The position numbers and the translations under genes are program-made. Below are positions 48,741-59,870 of a stretch of 64,000 nt of DNA, piece by piece. The stretch lies in the NCBI GenBank assembly GCA_016806645.1, contig JACSYO010000919.1, positions 154,501 through 218,500 on the forward strand, given 5' to 3'. Numbering within the stretch: position 1 is the first letter of the stretch; every line of letters begins with the position of its first letter. Under the pieces are notes generated by a model. It saw nothing but the letters and a program-made list of their open reading frames with translations. It had not been told where the DNA came from and did no database searches. The stretch comes from Ophiodon elongatus. Taxonomy: Eukaryota > Chordata > Actinopteri > Perciformes > Hexagrammidae.

Positions 48741-50723
48741 ATCTCGGCCCCCTGGGTCCTTCACCCTCTACCGCTGCTGCGGTCATGGACTTCAACAAAC
48801 AAACAAACAAACAAACAAACACACACAAACACCGCCTCTCTCTCTCTCCAGTACACAAACACACACAGCTCCACTTGCCAGTCCTGACATGTGCGATTTG
48901 ATTAGTGGCTGCGTTCTGCAGCGCTCAGCAAAAAATGAAAACTCTAGAGGACAGCAGATGTTCGTATACTCTCCCTCCCTCCCACTACTCCGCCCTCCCC
49001 CTTCTCTCGGTCTCATTTCTGGACATGGACACACACACACACATTTATAACACACACACTTTCCCTGAGACGGCTCCATCTTGGTGTTCAGCCAGAGAGT
49101 GACCCAGGGAGAAGGTGCACCTGTTAGTGTTTACTGCTCGCCGCCGCAATATGTCAACAACCGCGGCATTTGGAGCACATTGATCTTCTGATTATGAACA
49201 AAAGAAATGGAGGCATATGCAGTACCCATTGAAATCTCTCCTTCACTGCTCTCAGTCCGCCATCACCGGTTTGCCTCGGGGGTTCATCTCACTAAATAAC
49301 CACAACAGCGCGGAGCTCTCGGTCTAGGAGGCTGCAAATAAACGTATTGACTTCCGAAACGCCGCCCATCATCAATGATTTTGTCAAGCGAATCAAACAA
49401 AGAGGCCGCTTCACTGTTTTTAGAGACACAATGCGGCCATTCGTGTGGCCGGATTGGAAGATGTGCCGCTCATTTAAAAAAAGCCGCCAACCGATCTACA
49501 TGAAATGATCAGAGAGCTCGCGGCTCCTAAACTTCGTCCACCCGAGTGCTGTATGCGTGACCGAGTGTGTTCGACTTCCCATATCGAAAACCTCACCAAC
49601 AAGTTTTATTTAAAAGTGGAATATCAGGACAAATGTGCCTACACTCGCTGCTCTTAGGCAAACTACAGTTCCATTAAATTAGTTCCTGTTTTTTTCTTCC
49701 TTTCAGCTACATCACCTTCGGGGATAATTAGGTGGTAGCAGGCGGCCTACCTGTTTGATGATGGACTTTAGCCTGGCCATCGCAATGACGGTGACCCACA
49801 CTGACATGAGCGAGCCGAGGAAGTCGCAGAACTGCAGGACGTCGTACTCCATGATGCAGAAGACCACGATGCCCGGCTGGTCACATGCGTGGTAGAACTG
49901 TCAGAGGAGAGGCAGAAGCGGATGTGACAGGGGAACAAAACATCAGTAAAATCCTTACCTGACGACAGCTAACGTGCACACTATTGTCTGACGAGCTGTG
50001 GTCGTCGGCTTATCCCAACGACTCTCAGACAGAAGTGATGGATCTTTCTGGTTTGGTCTAAATTTAGCCCGAAATCGGTCTTCTGTTTTCAGTCACCACT
50101 TTGTGTTTTCTTTGGCTTTGATCAATTCTTAAAGTTCTTAAATGTTTTTTGTTTTTTTAACCAAGCAGTAGTAAAAAAAAAAAAAGAATCCATCTTTTTT
50201 ATTTTCAACCGACTACACAAATCTTAGATGTCTGGTGTGCGAGTCGCCTCGTCGGTGGGCTGTTTTTAATTTTTTCATGAAGGTGAAGTGACCTGACAAA
50301 TGAGTACATATCCTTCCTCGTTAAACATTTGCAAAGCTAATTCATTTGTTTTGCATATTTAAAATTGTCCAATGCTTGCACCCATGTTAGCTGGCTTTCC
50401 GTCTTCTACTTACAGATCATTCAGGTTAAGTTGAGCTGCATAGGAAGCCGTAATCGTTCGTGTTTTTTATTTATTTATTCTTTATAGGAGGATTATAGGA
50501 GGATGCAGCGCTTTTTGTTTGTTTTCTCGTGGCAGTCACTCACAGTGGAGAAGAACATGGTGAAGATGTAGACCGAGGCCTCCAGCAGGTAGTGGCTGCG
50601 GACAGCGATGGCCACGGGCGGGACGAACATCAGGTTGCTGAGGCAGAGCAGGAGTGTGGAGAGGAGCTGGAAGCTGTAGGAGTAGGCCTCCGAGTTGTCT
50701 GTGCATCCCCAGCCATCCCAGCC

Positions 50724-50762
<39 letters not shown>

Positions 50763-53700
50763 GTCAGTACTGTACTGTGTGATGATCTAAGGAAGTAAAG
50801 ATCTGAGAGCTTTTTGCAGGATTTATTGGTTAAAAAAAAATGGAGTTGAAGCGATTTCCGACTTTCTGTATCTCAAAATAAACTTTTCTGAAGGTCTTCT
50901 GAAATCTTTTAGGCTGAATGGATGACAAGGAATTCTACTGCGGATGAATCAGTTCGTTTCAAAAGCTCATTCTCCTCTCAGAATTTAACAGTACCTCCTA
51001 AAATGCGTAAAATATTTATCTCTCAACGAGATAAACGCTTCAACGGCCCTCCCGTACAAACAGGCATTCCTCTGTGGCAAAAAAACAACAACAACAACAA
51101 TCAAAAGCAGATATGTGTGAAGTTGTTTTCTCCCGTAAATAATGGAGCCTACTGGTGTGAACTCCCTCCTATGTTTAAACGCCCCCCGCTTTGCCACTCG
51201 AATTGGATCCTTATCAAGTGGTGGATTGGATGAGACAGCGCAAATTAAATATTCGTGAGCGCTGTTGAACCGGGATGGCGGGTGGGGGGAGGTGGGGAGA
51301 TGGGCCAAGGGCAAGTGCTGAATGCAAAGCGCCTGCCAGGAAGCAGTCACACATATGAGGTATGACAATGGATTTAACTGAAGAGAAAGAAGCTCTGATA
51401 AAAGAAGATCAAAGGCAGGTTTTTTTTTTTTTTTTTAAAGGGCCTCAGAGGACATGCTTTGTTTAGTTTCATAAGCTCATCTTTTATTGAAAAGCTGCTG
51501 GTAATTAAGAGCGTGTTTCGTTGGCTTGTGTGAGAAGATTAATACCAGGCCGCCGTATGACTCGTTGGGGACAGCGGCACGTACCGCCGTATCGCTGCAT
51601 TGTTAGCTCGACTTGGGGAAAAAAAGGGGCCCGTGCACATCCCACCTTGCTCTCCTCTCGTTTCCTTGTCACTCAACATGACGCATTTTCCAACAAATTA
51701 GAAATTCTTTGCACCAATGATGACCCAGTTTCCTCACAGAAAGTTGCATCGTATCTTGTATGCAAAAAAAGGAACTGCTGAAAATCACTTCTAATAATGA
51801 ATCCATGGTTACGCTTTTTTTGTTCGTTTTGTTTTTGCTAATTATTAATTACTGATTGATAATTAAAAACATCGTTGAGTTTACACCACATTTGTACAAT
51901 TATTTCTCCCCTTCTATCAAATCTTCTCGCTTTGCTTTGTTGTGAGAGAGAATGTGAACGCGATGGGAGAATAAAGCGGACGTTTAAATAGATTCAAAAG
52001 AAGACAAAAATGGACCGCCGAATCTGGATTTAGTTCACATTTCAAATTGTGCACAAATTAAAATCGACAAACAAAGAGGGGAAAAAGAGAGAGAAGAGCC
52101 CACTGACTTTGCAACGCATTGCGATAGATTTGTAGAAGTAACTTGTTACCTGCTTTGCATTCACACGCAGCGTAAAGGTAGTTGTTGGTGCGCAGAAGCT
52201 TGCACTGTCCGTACGTCCCACAGTCATTGATGCACGGAGTCAGGTACGCGCGCATGTACACCTCGGCAGTGACGTTGGCGCATGCCTCGAATCTGGAAAA
52301 GCCAACAGACAGTTCAGAACATTAGATGGAGGTGAGCCTGGGGCCCGTCAGCGGGGGAATTTAGCCAGTAGGAAGGTCCTTTTTTATATTTTAAATGAAT
52401 TTCAGCTGACATGTTCTGCACTCAAGCTAGACCACCGATGTCGTCCAGACGGAAACATCTTCAGAAGTATTTGCCAGACATTTATTTCCAATACGATAAT
52501 ACCTAATGACGTCACCCTGACATTTCCTCTCGTGTCACCGCAAGGTCCAAATCTGTGGTTTTGTTTGACATTTTGACAACTATTAGATGGATTGACATTA
52601 AATATCCGTGCAGGACCCCCCGCCCCCAGGATCAACTGGAACAACTCTCGTGATCCCCTCACTGTTTATCTAGCACCTGCATCAGCTGCCAAACTAATCA
52701 CATTCAGCTTCGTGTGTATGATGCATTTCATGCTAATTAGCAAATGTTGCTAATATGCTAAATTAGGATGGTAAACATGGTACACATTCTACTTGCTAAG
52801 CATTGGCACTGGGATCATGTCAGTACACTGACTTCATTTCACCCGGCACTGCCCCATTACGACTTCACAGAGTCAGTCAGTGTGACTGTAGACTCGGCCT
52901 TGTTGATTTAATTGCTCCAGCACTACAGAGATCAAAAGGCCATTTTAGGGTTGTCAGATTTCAACTTTACTCTGTTACGCTTGTGCAATCTCCAGAAGCA
53001 ATTACACAAGTAATCATTCCCCAATGATGCCTGTGCTTTGTAAGACCAACTGGGCAGCTTGAGTTCTGCTATTATAGTTTAACGTTCATTCATGATCTCA
53101 ATTGAACTTTCGCTAAGTCCCGCCCTCGAACGCAAACGTTACGTTTCTAAGTAAAAACCTGTAGAGCTAACATCAGCAGGGTATGTTCGCACATCATTAA
53201 CTGGCGTTAACACCACGCAAGCTACTGAAGGTGTACTGAATGTCTTCACATGTTGCTTTTGTCTTTTAATGATCGTAAGAGTGGATAAAAACTTAACCGG
53301 CTTTACAGGAACAGGTTTGTTCTTGTGATGTGGTGGTTTACTTTCACACTGTGATCTGTAGGCTTTAGCTTATATCTTTATCTTTTTAACCTGTTCTCAC
53401 TGCTGAATCGCTTTGACATCCTGAATATACTCTTCAAACGGATATTGTAGAACCTTCTGTCTGCTTCTCTCCGACATTCTTTTTATATTTTTCCCCCCAA
53501 AAAATAATGCAGTTTGTGACAGTGTGGGCTCCATGGTAGCTCTGACATCTTGAAGGAGTAGCAGTGGGGGTGGTACTTAGCGAAGGGTTAATTACAGTGG
53601 TTACCCCACTTGACATTTTTCACAATACTCTACCTATAATAAAAATAGCTCCATTTATTTATGTCTCCTGTTTTGTATTCCTAAAGAACCATTTCAAATA

Positions 53701-54424
53701 AAAGGTAGAATTGTTTTGGTATTTCAGAGCCTGATAGTGGTCGTTGTTATGCTGCTAACTGCAGCGCAACTAACAACTGCACATGGACTTATATATGATA
53801 AGTTCATCTTCGATACTATATATGAGAACAGAAAAGAAATTGCAATATTGTGCTTGCATTGTATCTTTCTCTAATTCCTAGCGAATACAATCTGTCACAG
53901 AGAATGAAACTCCAGGAGCTATCAAATGGGCTTCTTTGCTTTTTCCCAGAACCTATTTCTTAATTGGCACAGCTGCTCCCTTCTTAATCTTAAAGTTGCA
54001 TGATTCAACCTAATTGTAGCCTTGAAGAGCACCTATCATTCACACCACCTCTTTTCTTCTCCAACGAGACCTGATTAATTTAGCACGTGTACATTTTCTG
54101 GAAATCTAATGCACAGCTACGTGACTGTTTTCCACATTTACATACCTCAGCAATGCTCTCATGCAAGGACGAGACCATGTCCCGCACCATCTGTTATTAT
54201 TTGTTTTTCAAATTCAATTGGAAAGTCTCAAGTGGTCGGTGAAAAAAATCTGCTTAATTTCATTCTGTTCACATTATCGTGCCATTAAGGGTTCGGAAAA
54301 CAGCTCAATCTGCTGAATAGCTAAATCTTAAGAACTTGTGAAAAACATTGCGATGGACAACTTAATGGAAAAATTGCACCCTCCCCTTCCCTTTGCGACA
54401 TTTCTCGTACTGACTTTTAACAAC

Positions 54425-54474
<50 letters not shown>

Positions 54475-57400
54475 TACTTATCAAGAAAGAGAGATTGTAC
54501 TTATTGCACTCATCTGTCGATTAAACTGCACATGATGTTGGAGAGAACAATAGAGATAACAAGATATTTTCCAGTAATGAAAAGTTAAGAGTCGTGCCCT
54601 TTATAAATCCCCCCTCTAATCTTGTAGGCGCAATGCATTGTGTCAGGGTTCACATTAATTTCCGGGACTTTTCCAGGACATGCTCAGTGATGATCTAACT
54701 AATATGACAGACAGAGATCGCCCAATAAACCAATCTGTTCTTCTCTGTGGAGGTCTGATTCAAAGGACATGCAGTCTATGACTATAACTCATCTAAGAAA
54801 TTGTCTAAATGCTTTGAATGAATAGCCTGAATACCAATACAGCAAATAGTAGCCTACAATTTTGCCTCGAGACTGAACTCAAACCTAAATGTACAATTCA
54901 AAGTTAGAGTCAAGTTTGCTCGAAATTTATTTACTGCCAGTGACTCGTGATAGCCCCTTTACGAGTAATATTAAGTAGAGTCTAACGAGGCTAATCTATT
55001 TAATTTTGATAGTTTTAAACATTTTGCAGATGCTAAAGAGATGGCTTAAAGCAATCCAAACCTGCAATCACGAGTAATCATACTACCTCATCTATGGCAC
55101 TGCCATTATATACTCTCATTGTTTTTATGTATTGATGTATTTTATTGTATTGTATCGTATTGTGCTGTATTGTGCTGTACAGTGTTGTACTATAGTGTTT
55201 GCTGTTGAATTGTACTGATAATATTAGGCCACTAAATTGTAATAACCTGCGCAGGGACTACAGACAAAAATGTGCTCTGGCACACTTACACTGAGGTGGA
55301 AACTGAAATGTTGATTAATGTGCACTGTCCCTGGTGAATAAATAAATAAATGACACCCACCGTGAGCTACTGCAACAAAAGTTAAGCATTTCATGTTATG
55401 GTCCATTTTACCGTAACAATGCAGCATTGCGTTTTAAGAGACAGTGCTAGCAAATGAAAAAAGTACCGTTAGCCAGTATTTAGATGGTGTTTTGGGCTCC
55501 CATTCATTTTTGGACCCACACTTCCCCATTCATTATCATCCAACTCTCTCAACATCACCCAACACAGATCTGAAACCATTGTTCTGAGCCAGAGTTGAAT
55601 CACCCACCCTTTGCAGGCCAAATAAAGCTAGCACGTCAACTTTAGCAACTGGACCAAATGTTGTTCACCTATTATTCAACAGTTTAAAACAAGTTGGGAA
55701 GAAAGCAACGTCACGTAATGTCATCCAACCTGCATGTGCTACCATGTGACGAGACTTAGCGGTGTGTTAACAACATTTCCACAAAATTACCAAAAGCAGC
55801 CTGTTCAAAACACTCCATTTAAACATTAATATGATCCTGAACATAACTTTCACGTGGCAATGTTGTCTGTTTTGGGGAGCTCTGATAGATAGTTTGTAGT
55901 TCGTTATCAGCAAAAGGGAAAATCATTTTCAAGGGCAACATGATATTTTCCAGGACATTTGACTATTGCCTCTAAAATCAGGGGCAGTGAGGGAAATCTG
56001 AAAAATCTGCTTTTTAAACATCAAAATCTAACCCTCTTCCATGTCATATGCTAGGTGCGCACCATGGGCACATTTACGAAGCCAATCCCAAAATAATCTG
56101 CCGTGTGACAGATGGGAGAGAACGTGGCTGAATGAGGGAGGCAGCACCGTTTAAACAGTGAGTATGGTGTCTTCATTAGAGCACTGAATTATTCATCGTG
56201 GTAAATAAACTAGTGATTGTTATACAAAGATGTTTTTTAAGAAATACTGAATGACCTATTTTGCCATTGTCTTCCTGTAATTGACAGCAAATATTGTCTC
56301 ACAGAGGTTGCTTTGGGGGCACTCTGACCAAACCGAAAAACTGATGATGAGACTGTCAGAAATGTATCAATAACAGTCACTCAAATTGTTCCAATGAATT
56401 TCAGCTTGTAAATAATGTTTTGGAGACTTTCTGAGTTGATTTCTCTAGAGCAAACAATTTACACCATTGTTTCTATTTTATATGTATAACGGAAAAAAGT
56501 TTAAGAATTTGTGAAATATAATTATTTGCTTTCTTGCCAAGAGTTAAGGCCCTGGCACACCAGCCCAACGGGTGGCCCTAGTTTTTGTAGCGTGTCCCAC
56601 ACCCTTGGCACTAGTTGGCTCTTGTTGGCAGGAAATTACTCTCCATACCAGCAGACAACCAACACCCGCTGGTATGGAGAGTTATTTCCTCTTATGCAAG
56701 CGCAGAACGTACGTGCTAGTCTGCCGTCTTTGCGCTGTGTTCAGGTGCGACATTTGGTCACGACACCTGCAACGTGAGGCAAGGCAACAGTCTGCCTTTG
56801 CTGCCGCTAGTTCTTTGATGTCAGTTTGGTGTGTCCGGGCATTTACACGAGAAGATGCATACCATTCTCATTTCTGTGTGCTAAATACAGAGCTACCACC
56901 AACAGCTGGCTAATTTAGCTTAGCATAAAGACTTGAAACAGGGAGCTTCCGAAATGCTGTTTGGCACATTCTGACCTATGAACAGAGATGTGGCTAGCTG
57001 TTTCCCTCTGTTTCAAATCTTTATGCTAAGCTAAGTTAGCTGGCTGCCGGCAGAAGCTTCAAATTTTGTGTACAGCCATGACAGTGGCATTGGACAAAAA
57101 GGGTGAATAAGCAATTTTATCTTCAAGAGTAATTCTAAATATAGTTGAGTGAAGTTCTCCAGTCAAGCGGGGTGTAAAGTATTTAGGATAGAAATACAGG
57201 AGCAGCATTGCCTATCTTACCCATGTTCAGTGGCACATAGAGAGCGAAGACTGAGGTACCAGGTGCCTGTTTGCGGGTAGGGAATCCTCAATTTGGTGAT
57301 ATTAGCAGAGGCGTTCACTGCGAGGGAAAACCCGGCCACCGATTCTGCAACATGAGAAAACGATCAGAGTTTGAAACTGAAAGCGTTGACTGGAAACAGT

Positions 57401-58562
57401 GTTAACAAGAGCAGATTACATTTTCTGATGAAAGTTTACTCGCTCTTCTGATATTTTCTGAACTACTGGAAGAGTTGAAGTTGCATTCAAAATTAAATAC
57501 TTCAAAGAAGTTGAAAGAGCGGTTCAATTGGAATTGCTGAATGTAGTTGAAGTGTGAAATTGTAAGTTGAAATGAAAGTGCTGAAAGGAGTTAAAGATTC
57601 ACTTGAAATGTCAGTCATGTGTTGCTATATGTATTGAGCTTGAAGTATCACTTGAAGTGGAAGTCCTGAAAGAAATTAGAGCTAGTTTATGTGATTACAC
57701 TGAAAGATCATGTCAATTCAAGTGTTGGCTGACATTTAAGCAAAACAGGTGGAGTAAATAGTGTGGGAATAGACAAAGTTCTGAGAGTCGAGAGGTGCTA
57801 GAGAAGTGTTTTGGTTTGCTCAAAAGTGAAGCCATGGACGAGCCTTGAGGGTCGTCCACACCAGGACCGAGAACTCAAATGATAATGACGTGAGCATCCA
57901 CACTGATGAACGATAACGTTCTGTAAACAGAGCGCCAAGCAAGTGCTGTGCGCTCCAGCTGTCCACTTCATTAGGGCACCGTCACTTAGACAAGTTTAAA
58001 ATCCACCAAAAACATGTAGGGCCTAGTACTTTATACACGTTCAAATGATTCAAATGGCCGACATGTACATAACTAGGTATTTTACATAGTAACGTGTACT
58101 CAGGAATGGGAAGGTGTATTTGTTTCTCACAAAGAGGGTGGATTAGTAAAATGGTCTCTTTATCATCGCCTCCGTGGTGCTGAAAGACAAACATCATCAC
58201 AGCTATGCAGCTAATTTTCAACACTTTTCTTATTTTTATTCTTTATATTCTTATTAATAAGAACTAAAGTGATCTCAATAATATATATTTTTTGCTGCTG
58301 CTGTTGTAAAGTTGTAGTGTGGACGCCATCCACTGGAGTTAGATTGCTTTTTAAAACAATGTATTTGTAATTCTCAGTATGGAAAAAAAAACATATTCAC
58401 ATTCTTACGGAACGATAAACAGTTCATTCATTGTCATTTTGACAGTTTAGTTCAAATTGACATACCTGATTCACATTTGAGTGAGGAGTTTTCCCTCAAG
58501 AAGAGAGGCGTCCCGTGGTTCAGGCAGCCAAACACTGTGACGTTAGCTCCTTTCAGTGTAGA
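40981..58562 (-). CDS. tmem8b: tmem8b (NGX6-like transmembrane protein 8B), last seven coding exons
   Basis: Seven minus-strand exons (58562-58466, 57344-57221, 52292-52150, 50722-50544, 49897-49751, 45825-45709, 41316-40981) join in one frame, with GT-AG introns and matching phases, to give 380 residues and a stop. I recognised it as TMEM8B from [54 protein letters not shown] and the C-terminus SICTS; the paralogue PGAP6/TMEM8A differs at these places. Layout: glycosylated ectodomain end with NxS/T sites (1-93), EGF-like module with six cysteines (94-128), then hydrophobic segments of the seven-pass CREST-superfamily domain (about 135-345). Putative CREST hydrolase residues are all present: S180, H184, D206, H318, H322. 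PGAP6 in this family is a GPI-specific phospholipase A2; whether TMEM8B is an enzyme is not established. Human TMEM8B is also described as the adhesion/growth regulator NGX6. The first roughly 90 or more residues lie in exons beyond 64000. Confidence 0.95.
41317..45708 (-). other. tmem8b intron between the last two coding exons
   Basis: A 4.4 kb intron. It holds a poly(A) tract (43698-43716), CpG-containing unique-looking stretches (about 42780-43010 and 43260-43640) and a possible transposon-derived stretch after about 44800. ORFs on the plus strand here (for example 43903-44271) start without an ATG or lack splice and homology support, so I call no gene. Confidence 0.6.
44800..45480 (+). 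repeat. Possible DNA-transposon remnant in a tmem8b intron
   Basis: The segment runs from GATCCGCCGATATTCAG to CTTGATCGGGGATCTCTA. The CGATAT/GATCGG terminal character and the AATCGGCAATTAGTATCAG motif resemble fish DNA transposons. No protein remnant was seen. Confidence 0.35.
45709..45825 (-). CDS. tmem8b: tmem8b exon, middle membrane segments
   Basis: This 117 bp exon (39 codons, phase 0) has acceptor GTCAAG and donor ATGG|GTAAGG. It encodes [20 protein letters not shown] followed by [19 protein letters not shown], two hydrophobic helices separated by a charged turn. It matches the human TMEM8B exon almost residue for residue. Confidence 0.95.
45950..45981 (+). repeat. (AGA)n microsatellite
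   Basis: About ten AGA units, reading as a TCT pyrimidine run on the tmem8b strand, about 125 bp upstream of the 45825 acceptor. Confidence 0.9.
47365..47444 (+). repeat. C-run followed by (CA)n
   Basis: A C15 tract (47365-47379), a short spacer, then (CA)n from 47391 to 47444. Confidence 0.95.
47571..47669 (+). pseudogene. THAP-domain N-terminus remnant
   Basis: ATG at 47571 opens [17 protein letters not shown] and stops after 32 codons. MPxCCxVGCxNR is the start of the THAP C2CH zinc finger; the two N-terminal cysteines are there, but the rest of the domain (tryptophan, C, H and AVPTIF) is missing. It lies antisense inside a tmem8b intron. It is probably a truncated THAP-gene or P-element-like copy rather than an exon in use. 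Confidence 0.45.
47690..48200 (+). repeat. Repeat-like stretch after the THAP remnant
   Basis: Rich in GCTAGCTAACTAAC and TTAGCTAAGTAGCC. CCACCATGCTTTAACG...GGTTACAG (48001-48037) is reverse-complementary, with a small gap, to 60047-60077, so it belongs to a dispersed family. Confidence 0.5.
48653..48822 (+). repeat. (CA)n array and nearby (CAAA)n
   Basis: Pure (CA)n to 48737, then a unique spacer and seven CAAA units (48793-48820). Confidence 0.95.
49751..49897 (-). CDS. tmem8b: tmem8b exon, CREST core (FYHACDQ and FCDFLG)
   Basis: This 147 bp exon (49 codons, phase 0 at both ends) has acceptor TGACAG and donor CAG|GTAGG. It encodes [19 protein letters not shown], then [21 protein letters not shown]184 and D206 are two putative metal-ligand residues of the CREST superfamily. 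Apart from conservative changes the exon is nearly the same as human TMEM8B. Confidence 0.96.
50544..50722 (-). CDS. tmem8b: tmem8b exon, EGF end and first membrane segments
   Basis: This 179 bp exon has donor ACT|GTGAGT. Its acceptor is TTAG preceded almost directly by a (TG)n run rather than a pyrimidine tract. It encodes [18 protein letters not shown], closing the EGF-like module, then two hydrophobic segments with [20 protein letters not shown] and [12 protein letters not shown]180, the putative CREST serine, is next to last. Skipping this exon would shift the frame, because 179 is not a multiple of three. Confidence 0.95.
50727..50757 (+). repeat. (CA)n abutting a tmem8b splice acceptor
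   Basis: About 15 CA units. On the tmem8b (minus) strand this is (TG)n ending three bases before the exon's AG, where a pyrimidine tract is expected. Confidence 0.95.
52150..52292 (-). CDS. tmem8b: tmem8b exon, EGF-like module
   Basis: This 143 bp exon has acceptor TTCCAG and donor GCAG|GTAAC. It encodes residues 75-121 with the sequon NVT and most of an EGF-like module: C94, C98, C104, C117 and C119 lie here, and the sixth cysteine, C128, is in the next exon. The core [20 protein letters not shown] closely matches human [20 protein letters not shown]. It leaves one base that completes Gly122. Confidence 0.95.
52420..52800 (-). repeat. Interspersed repeat A in a tmem8b intron
   Basis: Minus-orientation copy with TTGACAACTATTAGATGGAT, CATGCTAATTAGCAAATG and ATTAGGATGGTAAACATGGT. 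Confidence 0.6.
54429..54472 (+). repeat. (AG)n microsatellite
   Basis: Uninterrupted AG run of 44 bp. Confidence 0.95.
55110..55365 (+). repeat. LINE-like 3' tail with simple repeats
   Basis: A TTGTATTG/TTGTGCTG simple repeat (55135-55215) is followed by GCGCAGGGACTACAGACAAA, ATTAATGTGCACTGTCCCTG and an AATAAATAAATAAA tail. I recognise this arrangement as the 3' end of a non-LTR element common in fish. Confidence 0.5.
56495..57120 (+). repeat. Interspersed repeat C, copy 2, split by a MITE
   Basis: The left part ends TTTGCTTTCTTGCCAAGAGTTA (56527-56546 region) and the right part resumes at 56843 with GAGAAGATGCATACC, then TTAGCTTAGCATAAAGACTT and the inverted arm TTTATGCTAAGCTAAGTTAG. In other copies GAGTTAGATGAGAAG is continuous, so the middle 296 bp is an insertion. 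Confidence 0.65.
56547..56842 (+). mobile_element. Second Harbinger-like MITE, TTA target duplication
   Basis: The left end AGGCCCTGGCACACCA and the reverse complement of the right end, ATGCCCGGACACACCAAA, are terminal inverted repeats. TTA flanks both sides (56544-56546 and 56843-56845). It has no coding capacity and sits inside repeat C. Confidence 0.7.
57221..57344 (-). CDS. tmem8b: tmem8b exon, ectodomain ([19 protein letters not shown])
   Basis: This 124 bp exon has acceptor TTGCAG and donor ATGG|GTAAG. It completes the split codon Glu33 and ends two bases into Gly74. It carries the family motif [19 protein letters not shown], nearly the same as human LRIPFPQTGTWFLALRSLC, and two sequons (NAS, NIT). 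Splitting the codons this way is the only phase that joins both neighbouring exons in frame. Confidence 0.93.
57845..58335 (+). repeat. Possible hAT-like element in a tmem8b intron
   Basis: GTCGTCCACACCAGGACC near 57848 and the opposite-strand-like GTAGTGTGGACGCCATCCAC near 58313 have matching TCCACAC cores in inverted orientation. The ends do not pair over their whole length. Confidence 0.35.
58466..58562 (-). CDS. tmem8b: tmem8b exon, ectodomain end (first exon seen)
   Basis: This 97 bp exon has acceptor CCGCAG at its high end and donor CAG|GTATG at its low end. It starts in phase 0 and leaves one base over. It encodes residues 1-32 of the visible protein, starting [14 protein letters not shown], with two N-glycosylation sequons (NVT and NSS) and two cysteines. 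Human TMEM8B has the equivalent NVTVFGCL. The upstream intron runs past the right edge. Confidence 0.9.
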
Positions 58563-59739
58563 CTGCGGGGAGGAAGCACAGGCATGCGTCATTCATTCGT
58601 CCGGCCGTCGGCCATGCCAACACCATTCGCGGTTATCTCAGGTCTCGCTTCAGCCATGAGATGGCAAACTTTAAAACGAACACATCAAGGGAAACTGCTA
58701 TCCCTCTGTCTGCCCGAGGCACCTAAATGAAGATGCTGGCAGTTTATCTCCTTAAAGCATCAATTATACATCAACGTGCTCAGGCATTAAGGAGAAGAAA
58801 AAAAATCCCGGGGAATTATTCAAGCGTTCGGAGCTGAATACGCTTATACAAATTGGCTCACTCCGCAGAGAGGTGAAAGGAGACCACGGTCCAATTAGGT
58901 GAATGAGTAAAAGGACAACGGGAGTACAAATAACAGCAATCAATTACTGTGCGTGTTAACAAAGTATCCGTGTGCACTCAGGCATCAAATTTGACGCTTT
59001 GTTAAGATTCTAAATCCTCTTAATTTATTCAGAGTACCTCTATATTTGGGAATGAGGAGCGTTGACATGTTTAAATCTACTGTGAAAAAAACCCCTGCTG
59101 AACCTGAAAGTACAAGTCAAGCCTAGTAAAAGTATTTTTCAGATAAAACAAAAACAAAAAAAACTTTGGAGAACAGGATACAGCACATTATATCCTTTTG
59201 CTTTGTGTCCAGAGGGAAATGTGCTTCGTGGTAGGGAGGATAACTTTAGGTAATTTAATTCTTGAATAAATAAGATCTCCATCACCGCCCCCCCTCTAGC
59301 ACAAAATGAGTATAATGTATATGCAGGGAGTTGGCAAAGTTGTTGATTAATGCAATGACTCAACAAACACTTTGCCAGGTGCTGAGATTTCAGGCCTCCT
59401 AAACTCGCCATCTGGCCCGCACTCTCTTGGTAGTAAGACTTAATCACGCCCACTGGCACTTCAAGAGAGTCCCTCCCCACCTTTTCGTCCCGACTCTGCC
59501 ATACAGTTTGCAGATGAAGGATTGAGCAGAGACACACTCGTAGATGAATTACCAGCTGGACAAAAAACCAAGCCCAGGGGCTCTAGAGGGAAAGGACCCC
59601 CCCCCCCAAAGTCACACTCTTTATAAGTGACTGTTATCAACAGTTTCGGTTGGTATGATGTGAAGTGCTCGCTTAAAAGTAGACATGTTTTTAAGGTCAC
59701 GCCAGCAGCATGGCAATGGCCAGGTTGGCCTGTCCACAA

Positions 59740-59870
59740 CTATTCAACGGAAGATATTTGCAATGGACATCCAAGGTCACTCAGGGTAAAATTCGAATGA
59801 CCCTGATGATCCCACAGAAATAGAATAGGAGTAGAACGAACATTCCCATACGAATCAACATGGCTGGTCA
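59740..59870 (-). repeat. Interspersed repeat A fragment
   Basis: CAACTATTCAACGGAAGATATT, GCAATGGACATCC and ATGACCCTGATGATCCCAC fit the minus-oriented repeat A pattern, but the copy is short and diverged. Confidence 0.4.

Larger units (their letters stand above)
45826..49750 (-). other. tmem8b intron rich in microsatellites
   Basis: A 3.9 kb intron with an (AGA)n tract (45950-45980), two long (CA)n arrays, a (CAAA)n tract, a THAP-type remnant at 47571-47669 and a repeat-like segment to about 48200. No other coding exon is seen. Confidence 0.6.
52293..57220 (-). other. Large tmem8b intron
   Basis: A 4.9 kb intron with an interspersed repeat copy (about 52420-52800), an (AG)n array (54429-54472), a LINE-like 3' tail (55110-55365) and a repeat split by a Harbinger-like MITE (56495-57120). 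The rest is AT-rich sequence in which I see nothing specific. Confidence 0.6.

Noticed and set aside
48583..49050. 155-codon frame
   Set aside because: Made mostly of Thr-His translated from the (CA)n microsatellite.
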